Source: Lytechinus variegatus | Taxonomy: Eukaryota; Echinodermata; Echinoidea; Temnopleuroida; Toxopneustidae | DNA length: 64,000 nucleotides | Reading direction: 5' to 3' | Assembly: GCF_018143015.1 (NCBI RefSeq) | Contig: NC_054747.1 | Span: 37,563,733-37,627,732, forward strand | Shown: positions 1 to 12,129 of the stretch, piece after piece | How positions within the stretch are numbered: position 1 is the first letter of the stretch | Layout: every line of letters begins with the position of its first letter | Position numbers and translations under genes: made by a program | The notes under the pieces: model-generated | The model's database searches: none | What the model saw: the letters and a program-made list of their open reading frames with translations, nothing else | Told to the model about the DNA's origin: nothing

Positions 1-735
1 TATAGAAGACTGATAAATAGATAGAGACAAGAAAGACAGATAGATAGATAGAAATAGAGAGAGAGAGAGAGAGAGGTGGATAGATAGATAGAAAGAGAGA
101 GAAAGAGGGAGAGATGGATGGATAGATAAATAGAGAGAGGGGGAGAGACAGAGAGGTCGATATATAGAGGGGGGGGGGGAGAGAAAGAGAGAGATGTTAT
201 AGATAGAAATATGGACGGACAAAGAGAGAGAAAAAAGACAGACAGATGCTAGCTAGAGAAGGAGAGAGATAGAGAATTTGAGAGACAGATAGATAGATGT
301 TAGATAGATAAAAAGATAAAGAATGAGAGAGACAGAGAAGATAGACAAATTAACCGATACTGTAGTTTCATAGATAGATAGATAGATAGATAGATAGATG
401 AAAGACAGACAGATGGATAGAGAGAGAGAGATAGAGAGAGCTGGAGAATTTGAGAGATAGATAGATGTCAGATAGATCAAGAGAGAGAGAGAGTGACAAA
501 TTAACAGATAGTTACATAGGTAGGTAGAGAGAGAGAGAGAAATAGATAAAGACAGACAGATGGATGGATAGATAGAGAGAGATAGAGAATTTGAGATAGA
601 TAGATGTTAGATAAAGAATGAGAGAGACAGAGAAGATTATTAGATAGATAGATACTGCAGTTACATAGATAGATAGAGATAGAATTTGAGAGATAGATAT
701 ATAGACAGATAGAGAGAAAGACAGACATCAGCAAA
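1..735. repeat. GATA/GAGA/GACA microsatellite block
   Basis: The block is almost entirely interspersed GATA, GAGA and GACA units with short degenerate spacers and a short G run near 171. Open frames here on the reverse strand translate into Ser/Leu/Ile/Tyr-rich strings and are products of the repeat, not genes. Confidence 0.95.
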
Positions 736-779
736 TCGGCAAGGCAAATGATCAAGGCAAACATTCGTATTGAACCTGG

Positions 780-1060
780 AAAGTATGCATTTGCAAGTAC
801 GGTATGTTCTGCGGATAACTTCGGTGCGGACTTTGGATCGCGCGCCCAGCTGATAATGTAAACAAACGTAGACGTAGACTCTTCACTAGTCGCTTTTTGG
901 CTACTTTTCCGGAAAATGCCTTCGCCAGGGTGTAAAACGGAAACGCGCGGCCCGGCATGGAGCTCAGCTCCGGCGGGCCGGAGACAAGCCGGGAGTCGAC
1001 CGTGCAAAACGAGGGAGACACTGGGGTAGATTGGGGTCTCAGTAGTAATCTTAATACAAT
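780..1060 (+). promoter_or_regulatory. GC-rich, CpG-containing patch; possible NKAPD1 promoter or noncoding first exon
   Basis: This is the only GC- and CpG-rich stretch upstream of the first NKAPD1 coding exon, whose exon opens with a splice acceptor, so at least one noncoding exon must lie further upstream. The position about 1.6 kb upstream is suitable, but I cannot identify a start site or a certain donor. From 1061 to 1870 I see only AT-rich sequence with no gene or clear repeat. Confidence 0.25.
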
Positions 1061-1870
1061 GTATTAAGTACAGTTTAAATGTGGAAATTTTTATTATCAT
1101 ATTATAGGCCTCGGCCTATTTCCAGATTTTATGAAATATCTAGGCCTAGGTCCTTGAGTTGAGCTTGAGAGAAGTTGAAAATAAATTGGAATGGAATTCA
1201 ACAAATATATTCAACAAAAATTGATGCAAATTTAATTTTGTGAAAACTGAATCAACATTTTAGAAAAAAAGCTTAAAACATCAAATGTTGATTCATGTTA
1301 CTCTCTTGGAGTCTCTTCAGAGATCAGCAGTGAAATGAAGAGAGGACCTAAGGCTAAGACTTATTGTCCATAGACTAATTGGAAATCCTTGTTGTTTACA
1401 TGCCGTACAAATGATAGATTAAAATTAGGTTCTCTCTAACAAAAAAAAATGATATTTTGGCATTTGTACAGAGAGTGCTAGCTTAAAGAGAAATTCCAGT
1501 AGTTGCAGTAAACACTGATTTCATGAGAAAGTCTGTAAACTGATGCTTAATTGTCAGTTTATCATCAAGGATCTAGATCTGGTTCAGTTACATAAACTGA
1601 ACTTTGTGAAATCTTGAAATCCATGCTGAAAACTAAGTGTTCAGACTGAAGATCCCCAACACAGATAAGCGCACATGGCAGTATAATTATTGCTTCGAAT
1701 ATCGCGCCCGACGCTCTACCCGAATCCGGTGCTTATTTGCTGATTTCTCAGCAATTACACAATTTCTTCCAGAATCCTTTGGCACATAGACCCTATGTTT
1801 TATTTATACAAACAGACACTTTGGTGGTCATGTCATTGGATTCTTGACAAACTAATTTTGATATCGTTAT

Positions 1871-2160
1871 TGTGGAGCGTTGTGGCCCAGTAGATTAGCG
1901 TTCGGACTTTGAAACAAAGGGTCGTGGGTTCGAATCCCAGCCATGGCGTAATTTCCTTCAGCAAGAAATTTATCCACACTGCTGCACTCAACCCATGTGA
2001 GGTGAATAGGTACCTGATAGGAGGAAATTCCTTGAATGCTTTGAGCGCCTAGGCAGCCCAGCTAAAGCCGGGGTAATAATAATAGCAGGGCCCGCTGGAA
2101 GAACAGTTTTTGCATCTGAGGCGGCTTCCCTGGGTAAATATACCCATATTATTATCATTA
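1871..2160 (+). mobile_element. tRNA-derived SINE, copy 1
   Basis: The head carries a box A-like TGGCCCAGTAGATTAGC and a box B-like GGGTTCGAATCCC (about 1930-1943), followed by a body shared with the copies near 5345-5635 and 18930-19120 (CCTTCAGCAAGAAATTTATC, then GGTGAATaGGTACCTG). It ends in a short TAATAATAAT stretch. This is a retroposed RNA polymerase III unit, not a functional tRNA: it lacks a readable cloverleaf. Confidence 0.75.
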
Positions 2161-2162
2161 TC

Positions 2163-2740
2163 GTTACCAAAACTAGCATTTACCTTTAATGTTGTTTTGT
2201 TTGTATTAGGGCGGCATTGGACCAGAGCGTGTTGGGAGAGATGTCTGCATGAAGGTTAGGTACCTTGACAGGAGGCTGGCTTCTGAAGAATGTCCTTCAT
2301 CATACCGAGACACACAACAGACTACAAGAAGTAGAGATGTGGGAGAAGAGAAAGAGTTACCAAAACTAGCATTTACCTTTAATTTTTGTTTTGCTTGTAT
2401 CAGGGCGGCATTGGACCAGAGCGTGTTGGGAGAGATGTCTGTGAAGGTTAGGTACCTTGATAGGAGGCTTCTGAAGAATGTCCTTCATCACACCGAGACG
2501 CACAACAGACTACAAGAAGAAGAAGAGATGTGGGAGAAGAGAAAGAGTTACCAAAACTAGCATTTACCTTTAATTTTGTTTTGTTTGTATTAGGGTGGCA
2601 TTGGAGAAGAGCGTATTGGGAGAGATGTCTGTGAAGGTTAGGTACCTCGATAGGAGGCTTCTGAAGAATGTCCTTCATCACACCGAGACGCACAACAGAC
2701 TACAAGAAGAAGAAGAGATGTGGGAGAAGAGAAAAGAAAG
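2163..2740 (+). repeat. Threefold tandem duplication of an NKAPD1 exon with its acceptor
   Basis: Three units start at about 2163, 2356 and 2547 (periods 193 and 191 bp). Each holds the 3' end of an intron (pyrimidine tract, TATTAG/TATCAG), then an exon body coding for the NKAPD1 N-terminus. Unit 3 continues into the real exon, with a good donor after 2764. Units 1 and 2 run into the next unit after GAAAGAG, where only a weak GTTACC donor is available. In unit 1 the equivalent ATG is closed after three codons; unit 2 reads 41 residues (2435-2560) before a stop. Confidence 0.85.
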
Positions 2741-5700
2741 GAGATCGCATGTACCAAGCAGCAGGTATGTTATGGGTGTTTGTGTGGGTCACCTTTTCTC
2801 AATTTCCACCAATAGAGGGCCTCATAAGAATATGCTCAAAAGTGCTGTTCAGGGGAGTGTTTCATCAACATTTTGTCCGACAAGATGTCAGATCCGACAA
2901 CTTCTCTTCATGCTGATTGGGTAAGAAGCAGTGTTACTATGGTAACTCGGATGAAATGGGGCTTGTTGGATAAAACGCCCGACAACTTTCATGAAACGCT
3001 CCCCTGGGTTATATGGTAGATATTACCAAAACAGAAGTAATCGGCCAGCAATAGGTGGCTCACTTTGTACATCATCCCAGTTTAGCTTCCTGTATTAGCT
3101 GCCAAAGAGTTCATCAAGTATGGACCTCTCATCAGCATAGGAGATACATACGGGTGATTAATAATGCCCTTTCACCCACGTGACATAAAAAACGGCTATA
3201 AAATTTGCAGTATGAAATGCATTTAGGTGACCTTTTTTTACTAAAGTTGCCCCAAATTCTTCCACAAACAATATTAACATTTAGACAGCATTCTAAATTT
3301 GACAGAATGATACTCTTGTCAGCGTTATTGCTCGTTGGGTCGAAAAGTAGCCTTTGAATTTAAAGACAGCCCCCAAAATTCAGCAATCACCTCAATTTGG
3401 CCGAAAAATATAACCCCTAATTTGTGTCTTGCCTCTCTTCCAATGTGCAAACTTTACTCTTTGTCAAATACCAAGCGCTGATAATGCATGTTCAATCTTT
3501 GTTATTGTTGAATTTTTTTTCAAATGCAAGGTCACGAGGGCCAGTCCGGTATGGGCAGATGTACAGTGACTCTCCCAGAGAAATATATGGTGGAAACAAT
3601 GTCAGCCGGGAAAGATGGAATCAGCGTCGGTTGAATCGAGGAGGTCGATGGGGCATGAACACTCAGATGGAGAGGTAATGAAATAATATTGAATTTTTTT
3701 GTGACTGATCTTTGGGCAACTCTAGAAAGAATGGTCACCCCAAAGCATTCATTTGGGGGAAATATTGGGGCTATTTGGACTGTGATGGGGGCAAAATCGC
3801 CCTCATGTGTAAGGGGGATGTACAGTAGGCGCTTAGGGGGAATACTCAGAGAGGTACATGTATGGGGGAGGTAAGACAGGCGATAGATGTCGAGGTAAGA
3901 GGGGGGTGATTAGATGAGATGTAGAACAAAAACATCAAAGGGTTGTTCAACTTTACTCAGGATCTAAATGTATTTTTTTCTCTTGCACCTAATACTGTAA
4001 TCATAAATTCAAACTTTTAGGCCAGACAGGATTAACCTGATATTTTTATTGGAGAATGAAGGTTTTGCCTTCTGTATATTTTACATTAATACCATTTCCA
4101 GCCTGATGAAATTGAGAGGAAGACAATGCACAAAACTTTAAAGTAACAAATCTAGAGAGCTAACTGATGGTTTATGAAATATGATGATAGAAATAAAATG
4201 CTGTGGTGAAAAAATAATAAAACGCTCGAATTGATCCAGACAGTACAAGAGAATGAAACAACGAGATATTGTTTGCGGCAGTAAACAAGCAATCCGCAGC
4301 TGACTATGCGATTGCTTGATGATCAGTTTGATATAGTGAAAATTCTAATGTTATTTATGCTCTTAAAAATAATTCAAATGTAAAATTTAACTGTATGAAA
4401 AAAATGAATCAAATATACATTGGCTAAGAACATGTTTAGTTCAGTTGGAAAATACAACTAGTGTTGAGTTTGTCGTAGAGTTTTAATAGTGAAAATAGGC
4501 CACAGTATAGCCAATGACACACGTATATTGTAGAGCACAAAAACGTCACACTCCACTAGAAGTTCAAACAAAATGGCAGCATTCAGTTTCACGTGATACT
4601 GTAGCACTCGTTCGATTTCAAGTAAGATCTTCTCAAATATATATATAAAATAAGACAGATTATGTGTTTAGTCAAGTTAAAAAGTTAATGTTGGCTGTGA
4701 GAAGCCCAAAACATTATGTTAATCTTTATTCTCCTTGAAGCTAATCCCTCACTTGATTGCTGCTATAATGATGACTTGGAGCCCATTTCATAAAGGACCT
4801 GCAACTGTTGTAACTTTGCCATTATGACAACTACCATCATAACCATGATTCTGATTGGCTGATGAGCCCTGTTAATGGTAGTTGCCATAATGGCAAAGTT
4901 ACAAAAGATGAAAGTCCTTTCTGAAACGGGCCCCCCGCTAGTCACAGTCCATATGGACATGGGTTAACAATGTAGGCTATGGTGGGGAAAAACATAACTG
5001 TTTTTACTGTTAAGACTTATTGCAAAGCATTTGTTGATGCTTATGCAATAGAATCGTCTGGGTTTCCTCTTGATAGATAATTGCATGCACTTTTGCAGAA
5101 TGTAAAGCCCAACAGCTCAGAATTCTGAAAATTTCACAAAGTTTCACATCCCTTCGAATGATCTATGAAGGCCTTCGCCAGGTTGATGATGATATGATTT
5201 GAACAGATGGCGGAATATCAGGCAAACAGGCACAAATGAATTTCATCAAAATTGGACAAGGGATAACAAAAGGCATGAAAGGGAGCTTGTGGGTATGATC
5301 TTTTGCCGGGTCATAGCAAAGACTTGATAGATGGAACCAATTGCCTTCTCATAATAACAATAATAATAGCTGGATTTATAAAGCACTTTTTGCCAGAGCA
5401 TACAAAGCGCTGCTATTATTACCCCGGCTTTAGCTCGAATTACTATCACCGTCGCTCAGTGCATGCAAGGAATTACTCCTGCTGGGTACCCATTCACCTC
5501 ACCTGAGTTGAGTGCAATACTGTGGATAAAGTTCTTGCTGAAGGAAAATACGCCATGGCTAGGATTCGAACACACGACCCTCTGTTTCAAAGGTGAGAGT
5601 CAGAACCACTAGACTACGACGCACCCACCCAAGCTTGGCACCCAGCATTTACATGTAGATTTGAGAAGGGTATGATGACAGGATATGATGTGGAGGGCCT

Positions 5701-7672
5701 GCTGGTTTTAACAGCTGAAATGACTACTCTGAGTAAATAAGACATCTTCATCATTATTATTTTTTTTTCTCAATTTTAGATGGAGTCACAATGGTTTTAT
5801 GGAGCTCTATCCAGAAGAGAACATTAACAGATCATCCATGGATGATACCAGTGATGAGGGGGCAGAGGTCAAAGGTCATGACAGGAGAAGAAAGAAACAT
5901 ACTAAGAGGTAAAAATGAAATGTCTATCTTGAATTGATATGTTTACTTTGATAAAGCCGAAGTAAAACATTGGTTAAGAATTCGTTTTGATTCCCTCAAC
6001 ATCATCTAAGTTCATTGACCCTAAATGAACTTTGACCTTAGTCAGGTGAGCTGAAACTCACAAAAGATGTTCAGTGATACTTGATTACCCTTATGTCCAA
6101 GTTTCAAGAACCAGATCCATAAACTGAAACTTATGATGGAAATCAACAAATACCTCCAACATGGCAAAAGTTCATTGACCTTAGTACCTCGGTCTCATTT
6201 GCTTTGTACCAGCTACTACGACCGCTGTAGAGCAAATTTGACCGAGATATTAATGACCTGTGCCCTTGGTCATGTGACCTGAAACTCAGGCAGGATGTTC
6301 ACTGATACTTGATTAACCTTATGTCCAAGTTTTATGAACTAGGTCGATATATTTTGCAAGTTATGTCATTTCAAAAACTTAGCCTTAGGTTAAGATTTGA
6401 TGTTGACGCCGCCACCGTCGGAAAAGCGGCACCTATAGTCTCACTCTGCTGTGCAGGCAAGACAAAAATGGCAATTATGGGTCAAAACAGCCTTTTAGCT
6501 TGTTTGATAGTACATAGGGGCTGCGGAAATGGGGGGGGGGGGGGCTGCAGGGGCTTCAGCCCCCTCACCTTTTTCCAAAACTGTACAAAAACATAAAAAT
6601 TATCATCTGATCATGATTTTTTGCATGGTCAGCTCCCCCCCCCCCACATTCAAAGCTGTCTGCGGCCCGTGGTACATTCCTTTGATCTGAAGTGCATCGA
6701 AAACATATACTCTTTCTTGAAAATATTTGTTTTAATCTGACATCTGAACTTTCTGATTAAAAAGAATTTGTAATTTCCTCCTGAATATTACACAGTGTGA
6801 CTCTTTTTAGGGTTTTACCATGCCAGGGCTCCGTAACACAAAGATTAGCAATGAATAGCAAATATGAAAGAACACCTCTGATTGGCTCCTGGTCAGTATT
6901 TTGCGCCAAATGCGCGTGTAATGTTGATCTTGATTGGCTAGTTCATTTAGCAATTGATCGCTAATCTTTGTGTTACGGAGCACTGGTCACAAATGATGAT
7001 TTTCACTGACAACTGTCATAAGCTACTGAAATACTTTCATCTCATTGGCATTGAACAAAGTAGTCAGTAGAAATCACCGTCTATTTGCCTCATGAAACAC
7101 TCTCCTTATTTCATCTCAGATCTGAACGAAGGCGGAAGCCGTCTCGAGGTGAGGATGACGACGACGAAGAAAGCTCCTCGGAATCGGACAGTTCCAGCAG
7201 CTCTGATGATTCGGACAGTTCTTCAAGCGAAAGCAGCAGCAGTGAAGAAACGACACACAGAGGAAGACGATCCGACGCAAGGAAACCACGTAGGGACGAC
7301 AAGAGAGATCATTCAAGAAGAGGAGGAGGACGCAGCCGCAGGAGACCGACGAGGGGGCGGAGACCGAGCGCTGAGAGGAGTCGACGTCATGAAAACGGTC
7401 ATCGTAGGAGCAGTAGGGAAAGGAGACATTCCGGGAGAAGTGAAGGAAGGAACAGTGAAGATGGGAAATACAAGAGGGACAGGAGCGATGATAGGAACAG
7501 ACGTAGAAGACGACACAGGAGTCGTGATCTACCTAAAGACAGGCACCATCGGAGGGATGATGATGATAGAGAATCAAGAAGGAGAAAGAACAAGGAAAGG
7601 AGGAGCGATAGAAAAGATAAAAACAGAGACAGAAGAAGGAAGAGAAGAAGAAGTAGAAGTGGGAGCAGATAA
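2625..7672 (+). CDS. NKAPD1: NKAPD1 (NKAP domain-containing 1, C11orf57 homologue), four coding exons
   Basis: Coding exons are 2625-2764, 3531-3674, 5780-5908 and 7120-7672, all joined in phase 2 with AG/GT borders, giving 321 residues (human is about 292). The N-terminus (LLKNVLHHTETHNRLQEEEE, then MW) matches vertebrate NKAPD1 (LLRNVIRHTDAHNKIQEE), and exon 3 starts RWSHNGFMELYPEE, matching the conserved RWGHSGYKELYPEE. Exon 4 is a Ser/Asp run followed by a long Arg/Ser/Lys/His-rich tail, typical of nuclear speckle and RNA-associated proteins. The molecular function of the family is poorly known; nuclear location is inferred from the basic tail. The start is the ATG of exon unit 3; the exon opens at about 2594 with an acceptor, so the 5' UTR is spliced. 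Introns hold SINE and foldback elements. Confidence 0.88.
2851..3005. mobile_element. Foldback hairpin MITE, 'GGGGcGTTTCATgAA' type, copy 1
   Basis: Ends AGGGGAGTGTTTCATCAA and (reversed) AGGGGAGCGTTTCATGAA form inverted termini; internal GTCCGACAAG/TTGTCGG blocks are also inverted. The same family lies at 54448-54606. It lies in NKAPD1 intron 1, about 85 bp after the donor. Confidence 0.75.
4778..4936. mobile_element. Foldback hairpin MITE in NKAPD1 intron 2
   Basis: The left arm GCCCATTTCATAAAGGACCT pairs with the right arm ending CTTTCTGAAACGGGCC. Inner blocks GTAACTTTGCCATTATG and CATAATGGCAAAGTTAC are exact complements. About 155 bp, with no coding capacity. Confidence 0.8.
5345..5635 (-). 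mobile_element. tRNA-derived SINE, copy 2
   Basis: This is the reverse-strand copy of the 1871-2160 element: the box B complement GGATTCGAACAC lies near 5562, and the body and TAATAATAG tail lie to the left. It sits in NKAPD1 intron 2, upstream of exon 3. A short stretch at 5225-5275 also carries the 'tttcatcaaaattgga' motif seen in the TTAA-flanked foldbacks. Confidence 0.75.
6512..6673. mobile_element. Foldback hairpin MITE, 'GGGGCCGCGGAAC' family, copy 1
   Basis: The termini AGGGGCTGCGGAA and (reversed) CGGGCCGCAGAC flank an inner GGGGCTTCAGCCCC and a conserved middle (ATGATTTTTTGCATGGTCAGC) shared with copies at 23316-23448 and 37671-37833. Long G and C runs beside the arms vary between copies. 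Confidence 0.75.
6826..6985. mobile_element. 127-bp-class hairpin MITE, 'GTAACACAAAG' family, longer copy
   Basis: The termini GCTCCGTAACACAAAG and (reversed) the same with GATTAGC are nearly perfect inverted repeats; inner arms also pair (ATTGGC..). Other copies lie at 44540-44666, 51886-52012 and 56716-56876. It lies in NKAPD1 intron 3. Confidence 0.8.
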
Positions 7673-8883
7673 TTGGACTATTGTGATGTACTAATGTAAG
7701 TCTTGGTTGTGTTAACATCATACGGACATGCCTAGATGTTCTTTTGCATATATACAGTAGCCTTTGCGATATATAAGTCGAATTCAGACCAGAATATGTG
7801 AATGTGATTTGAACACTTCTTAAGTCAAATTTTGCCCAAGTTGAACAGATTTTGGTTCCAACAGATTTGACTTGGATAGATTCACATGTATTATGGTATG
7901 TCCTACATTTACATTGTCACTGAGTTTCGTGAAGCATAAAATGTGGCAAGCAGTTGGCTTTTTGATCCGACTATTGCTGGTTGGGACTTCAGTCAGTACT
8001 GATTCATTATCTTACCAAGTAATTAGAAACCATTTTAATGGACATACATATAGTCACTGGACTGTAAAACCTTGTGTCTCAAATTTTAACAAATTTCAAG
8101 GGGAAGTTTACCTGACAAAATGTTTATTGTAAATTAGCATGAAAAATAATGGCGAAGGTTTAAAGAAAATCCATCGAAGAATAGAAATATTATTAGAATT
8201 TCAATTATTTGGTTTGCGACGTCATATGTGAGTAGCTTTCCTTCATATCGTATGGTAAAAAATCAGTGAAATGCAATTTTCTCAGAAAATTGTTGAAAAT
8301 GGTTTTTATTTTACCTTAAGTATTTTAGTACACAGTGAATTCACACCCACTCCTAAAAAAAGGTTAAGCAAAAAGTCATTAGTCATTAAAAAAATGAAAT
8401 GTATGCATTTATATTACACAACATATGGGCAGCTGCTCGTTTATGACATCACGAATAAAAAACTTGAAATTCTTATATTTTTCTTAATTTTTGAATTAAT
8501 TTTCTTCAAACTTTCAGCGATATTTTTAATTATTTTTTTCTGTGATTTTTACAACAAAAATTTTTTTGTCAGGGGCAGTTTCTGCTTTAAAGGCATCTCA
8601 CAAAATAGCTTGATTTCAGAGATATGACATAAGAAGCAACCTTCTTTGGCCTTGAAAATGTTCTCCACAGGAATTTGGAGACTACTTTTGACAATGTGAG
8701 GTTTGCCAGCTTGCCGCCACTGCAGCATTGCTAATGTTACAGTTATTTTGTTCTTAGTTGCCCTGAAAATTTGTAGGTTTTGAGGTACAATGTTTGAGCA
8801 ATCCAGAAATGATATACTGTATCCTTCAAGCCTCTTGAACACCTCCTGTAGACTAAGAATGCTCAGAGAACCGTGCCTACCCC
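7673..8883. other. NKAPD1 3' flank; probable 3' UTR, no further gene
   Basis: AT-rich, with one AATAAA at 8454-8459 that could serve NKAPD1, though this would make a 3' UTR of roughly 800 bases. I see no repeat family or conserved reading frame in it. Confidence 0.4.
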
Positions 8884-9294
8884 TTAAGGCGACCGCACAC
8901 CTTACGATTGGTCTGCGACTCAATTTTGGAATAAAACGTAGATTTTGATTCTAATATTGAGACTTGGAATATCTTACCTTGTAATGTTCGAAATCATCAT
9001 ACAAATACTTGTGTTAAAATCTGTGACTATACTATCATCTTTAGAATAAAAGCAAGTTTAAAATCTAGTTGTAATGACGTTATAGCAGTCTTATGATTGG
9101 CTACGATTTGAAACTAAGTTGGACTTTACTCCAAAATAAAGACTTACAATCTTACAGAATGGTTATATTAGTATTCTTTCAATTAATTTTAACCTCAAAT
9201 AAAATATGATCCATTCACATTTTCAGAAAATGAGCAAAATGCGATTTGTTCCAAAATCAGATCGCGAACAGTCGTAAGGTGTGCGGGGCCTTAA
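8884..9294. mobile_element. TTAA-flanked foldback element
   Basis: It begins TTAAGGCGACCGCACACC and ends GGTGTGCGGGGCCTTAA; the arms continue inward (CTTACGATTGG against the right-end complement of CAGTCGTAAGG, and TTGGAATAAAACGTAGATTT-like blocks). TTAA at both borders fits a piggyBac-style target duplication. No transposase is present. From 9295 to 10706 I see AT-rich sequence with no gene. Confidence 0.75.
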
Positions 9295-10706
9295 TACTGT
9301 AATACTCGACTTCCCTATTCATACACAAAGGTTGATATCAAGTATAATTTGATGAATGTACTACTATGATTTGCTTTGACTTTGTTATTCTTGGAAAAAA
9401 TATTGCACCAAACAAATTTCTGCATACCAGGCTAGTCATTGTAGTGGGCAGAGCACTGATTGACAGAGACTGACTGAGCAAGGCAAAGCCAGTTGACAAA
9501 TTTACAATCATTCTCTCAAAGAAACTAAGCAAAAAAGAAAAAAAAGTTGCGATCAGTAATTTTCCCACTAACCCGAGGCATAATGGAGACACTTATAGAA
9601 TCAAACAATACTTACACAGAATTATAAACACTATAAATAGATTATTCCTGCCAAACAACTTTTTAAGAAAATGTATAATTATAGAGTAAATTAATGAAAA
9701 TCAGAAAAACTACTGAAAAATGCCTGTCAATCTAAAGTGTTGTCCCCCATGTGGCTTCCTGTGTTAGCTACTTCAGGAAAAACTTATGGTATTGAAGTTG
9801 GATATTATTTCAAGCAAGCCTGAAAGTAAACTTTGTTCTAAATAAGCATTCTGGTATGTGGTACACACTGTAGGATTGCTTCCAATCATTTCCTATCGAA
9901 AAATAGATTTTGAAACCAGAACTCGAACTGAGCTTTAATGTTCCTTAAATCTTTCAATTTTCACAGAAGGCCTCTGCTATCCAGGAAAAAGATGTCAAAC
10001 CACAAGGAAAATTAGGGTTCTTATAATGTACAGTGGTGGTGCATGTATTGTGAAATACATGAATTTATTCAAAATCATGTAAATTTATAGGATCTTGAAA
10101 TATTTGGTTAACCTGTAGCCTACTTGAACCAGATGGTGTCTGTGCAAAGCCTACAGAAATTACTAAATTCAGTATTCATCGGTTAATCAAACATAGAGGC
10201 GTAATGATAACAATGACAATCATTGTAATAATATTCTATATTGCAATGTTCACGGCTCTGGGGAAGAAAATAAGTAAAACAAATTTTATTCGACGAGTTA
10301 CAGGTATACGTTCTCTGGATTCAAGGGAGCGCTGTTGGACCATTTTATTACGTGCTGTCAGGCATTCAGAACATGGCATCTGCGTTAACATCCTATATAT
10401 GTTTGCGATGGGCAGCTGGTGCCACTTGCAGTGAGTATGTCTAACAGTGAGTAGTATGCAGTGAGTATGTCTTTGAATCCCAGGAATGGATACCACTACA
10501 TTATTTTTGTATCACTTTGCTTGTTTGCAAAATTATGGTTTTTAGAAATGTTGAAATCATGTTGCAGTATTATCAATCCATGCAATAGAAACAAACTTTT
10601 TTAATTTGCTTTGTGTATGTATTAGCAAAGAACCTCAACCCATCAAGTTGTCATGTTCTATCCCTGCACAGTTTGTTGGCTCATCATACCATATCATGGA
10701 TACCAT

Positions 10707-12129
10707 TATAGAGTACTGAACTTATGACGTCACAACATACTTTTTTTGTATATCAGAATTTTTTATAGCATATTTTGGTAGAACATGATGATTACATGGG
10801 GGCCTGAGATACATGTATGACTTCATTAGGGCCCCATTGAAGTCAATGTATTATTGGCTTGGTTCTAAAAGTTAGGAACCGAGTCAGTGTATTATTGGCT
10901 TGGTTCTAAAAGTTAGGAACCGAGTCAGTGTATTATTGGCTTGGTTCTAAAAGTTAGGAACCGAGTCAGTGTATTATTGGCTTGGTTCTAAAAGTTAGGA
11001 ACCGAGTCAGTGTATTATTGGCTTGGTTCTAAAAGTTAGGAACCGAGTCAGTGTATTATTGGCTTGGTTCTAAAAGTTAGGAACCGAGTCAGTGTATTAT
11101 TGGCTTGGTTCTAAAAGTTAGGAACCGAGTCAGTGTATTATTGGCTTGGTTCTAAAAGTTAGGAACCGAGTCAGTGTATTATTGGCTTGGTTCTAAAAGT
11201 TAGGAACCGAGTCAGTGTATTATTGGCTTGGTTCTAAAAGTTAGGAACCGAGTCAGTGTATTATTGGCTTGGTTCTAAAAGTTAGGAACCGAGTCAGTGT
11301 ATTATTGGCTTGGTTCTAAAAGTTAGGAACCGAGTCAGTGTATTATTGGCTTGGTTCTAAAAGTTAGGAACCGAGTCAGTGTATTATTGGCTTGGTTCTA
11401 AAAGTTAGGAACCGAGTCAGTGTATTATTGGCTTGGTTCTAAAAGTTAGGAACCGAGTCAGTGTGTTATTGGCTTGGTTCTAAAAGTTAGGAACCGAGTC
11501 AGTGTGTTATTGGCTTGGTTCTAAAAGTTAGGAACCGAGTCAGTGTGTTATTGGCTTGGTTCTAAAAGTTAGGAACCGAGTCAGTGTGTTATTGGCTTGG
11601 TTCTAAAAGTTAGGAACCGAGTCAGTGTGTTATTGGCTTGGTTCTAAAAGTTAGGAACCGAGTCAGTGTGTTATTGGCTTGGTTCTAAAAGTTAGGAACC
11701 GAGTCAGTGTGTTATTGGCTTGGTTCTAAAAGTTAGGAACCGAGTCAGTGTATTATTGGCTTGGTTCTAAAAGTTAGGAACCGAGTCAGTGTATTATTGG
11801 CTTGGTTCTAAAAGTTAGGAACCGAGTCAGTGTATTATTGGCTTGGTTCTAAAAGTTAGGAACCGAGTCAGTGTATTATTGGCTTGGTTCTAAAAGTTAG
11901 GAACCGAGTCAGTGTATTATTGGCTTGGTTCTAAAAGTTAGGAACCGAGTCAGTGTATTATTGGCTTGGTTCTAAAAGTTAGGAACCAGGCTAGTAATGC
12001 ACTGACTTCAATGGGGCTAATATGAGTTATGTACATATTCATGAGGTCATATCTCATGCCTCCTGTGGTACAAAAAATGCTGAAATGCAAAATTGGAAAA
12101 TTGATGAGGTCACACTTCGGTATTCTATA
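10707..12129. mobile_element. Long foldback element carrying a minisatellite core
   Basis: About 110-140 bp on each side of the 41-bp array are mutually inverted: left GGGCCCCATTGAAGTCAATG against right CACTGACTTCAATGGGGC, and further out TATAGAGTAC..GACGTCA against TGACG/TGACCTCA..GTATTCTATA. The array therefore lies inside one terminal-inverted-repeat element. No open frame of note. Confidence 0.75.
10847..11987. repeat. 41-bp tandem minisatellite, about 28 copies
   Basis: The unit runs CTTGGTTCTAAAAGTTAGGA then ACCGAGTCAGTGTATTATTGG. Copies are almost identical. Each contains the inverted pair GGTTC / GAACC, so every unit can form a hairpin. Seven consecutive units (about 11461-11747) carry TGTGTTA instead of TGTATTA, showing block amplification. 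This is not a CRISPR array: there are no unique spacers. Confidence 0.97.

Noticed and set aside
253-1100. Reverse-strand open frames rich in Leu/Ser/Ile/Tyr
   Set aside because: They derive from GATA/GAGA repeats and have no domain or start context.
1900-1950. tRNA gene
   Set aside because: Box A- and box B-like motifs are present but belong to a dispersed SINE found several times in the window, with no convincing cloverleaf.
7092-7694. 200-codon frame overlapping the last NKAPD1 exon
   Set aside because: It is a shadow of the RS-rich exon in another frame; the frame with RS/RD repeats connects in phase with the upstream exons.
10847-11987. Regular repeats resembling a CRISPR array
   Set aside because: Units are contiguous 41-bp copies without unique spacers, in an animal genome, and enclosed by inverted flanks.
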